From an uncultured Aquimarina sp. (GTDB taxonomy: Bacteria; Bacteroidota; Bacteroidia; Flavobacteriales; Flavobacteriaceae), in assembly GCA_947496355.1 (NCBI GenBank), contig CANMCO010000002.1:434001-498000 (forward strand): 64,000 nt of DNA, in the 5' to 3' direction. The translations under genes and the position numbers were made by a program. Every line of letters starts with the position of its first letter. Within the stretch, counting starts at the first letter, position 1. This document shows positions 63,687-64,000 of this stretch, in pieces. The notes below the pieces were generated by a model. It worked only from the letters and a program-made list of their open reading frames with translations, ran no database searches and was not told the DNA's origin.

Positions 63687-64000
63687 TTGAATACAACAAT
63701 ATTAGATTTTGCAATTCTTGCCGGTGGAATTATAGGATATTTTATAAGTGCCTCATTGGTCACGACCTTTTTTTATAAGAGTCGAGCAAATAACTATCTC
63801 TCTTTATCACTATTCTTGCTAACAAGTTTGACCCTTTTAGATTGGTACGAGATAGAAAATGTCGTTTTGATATTTTTAAACAATATCATGTTAGATCTTC
63901 TGTTTGCGGTTACTTTATTCACCTATTTTCTAATTCAAATTGAGCATAAGCACCTTAAAAAAAGATGGTACAAATGGTTGTATGCTCCTTTCTTTTGTGC
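63687..64000 (+). CDS. Membrane protein, N-terminal part (cut by window end)
   Basis: A frame opens at TTG 63687 and stays open to the window end (104 codons). It reads LDFAILAGGIIGYFISASLV, then a hydrophobic LSLSLFLLTSLTLLDWYEIE and a further LLFAVTLFTYFLIQIEHKHL, so about three membrane helices with short polar loops. This resembles the multi-helix N-terminus of membrane-bound AraC-type regulators found in flavobacteria, but the HTH would lie outside the window. No ATG fits, and TTG is common in this genome. Confidence 0.6.
   Translation, partial: MNTTILDFAILAGGIIGYFISASLVTTFFYKSRANNYLSLSLFLLTSLTLLDWYEIENVVLIFLNNIMLDLLFAVTLFTYFLIQIEHKHLKKRWYKWLYAPFFC

Overview
The window reads as chromosomal DNA of a marine-type member of Flavobacteriaceae (Bacteroidota), possibly Aquimarina or a close relative. 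The genus is inference only. The evidence is low G+C, gliding genes gldA, gldB and gldC, a protein with a type IX secretion (T9SS) C-terminal signal, Bacteroidota promoters (TTTG near -33, TAnnTTTG near -7), almost no Shine-Dalgarno sites, frequent TTG/GTG starts, and a split MetH.

Layout. (1) 1-4073: one-carbon/methionine cluster (end of the homocysteine S-methyltransferase half of MetH, the 906-aa cobalamin half, metF). (2) 4147-10389: a PagL-like lipid A deacylase, a head-GIN lipoprotein, a broken response regulator, gldA, and an Lrp regulator divergent from the threonine-degradation pair (SDR-type threonine dehydrogenase, kbl). (3) 10582-15684: phenylalanine/tyrosine operon (pheA, aminotransferase, tyrA, DAHP synthase-chorismate mutase, rsgA). 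It is preceded by what looks like a complete ribosome-stalling attenuator: a 25-codon leader with a Phe/Tyr run, an antiterminator segment and a hairpin terminator. (4) 15819-33042: dtd, two DUF3857/transglutaminase-like proteins, MazG-like, aroA, queA, a CHI-DUF2147 fusion, rlmN, polyprenyl synthase, a sigma/membrane-protein/barrel trio, and a large FN3-containing T9SS cargo protein. (5) 33176-39926: dnaG with a zinc finger lacking all four ligands, NarL-type regulator, nadE, gldB, gldC, engB, hydrolase. (6) 40127-55879: a full division and cell wall (dcw) cluster, mraZ to ftsZ, headed by MraZ-type operator repeats at exact 10-bp phasing.

(7) 56042-63008 is the accessory hot spot. After yqeY come four nearly identical 315-bp tandem units. 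Each has the first 22 nt of tRNA-Arg(UCG), a 40-nt palindrome, six more nucleotides matching the tRNA, and a small GIY-YIG nuclease gene. The array ends in the only intact tRNA-Arg copy, and the last nuclease stop codon lies inside that tRNA. I consider this the most unusual system in the window: a nuclease cassette whose downstream end supplies the tRNA 5' part, so the tRNA survives each copy. Downstream of the tRNA is a decayed island: a pectate-lyase-like gene between imperfect copies of the tRNA terminator, two copies of a gene remnant, and a 17-nt copy of the tRNA 3' end. Then follow a haloalkane-dehalogenase-like hydrolase, a divergent AraC regulator, and the start of a membrane protein cut by the window end.

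All functional calls come from reading motifs and general family knowledge. No database search was run.
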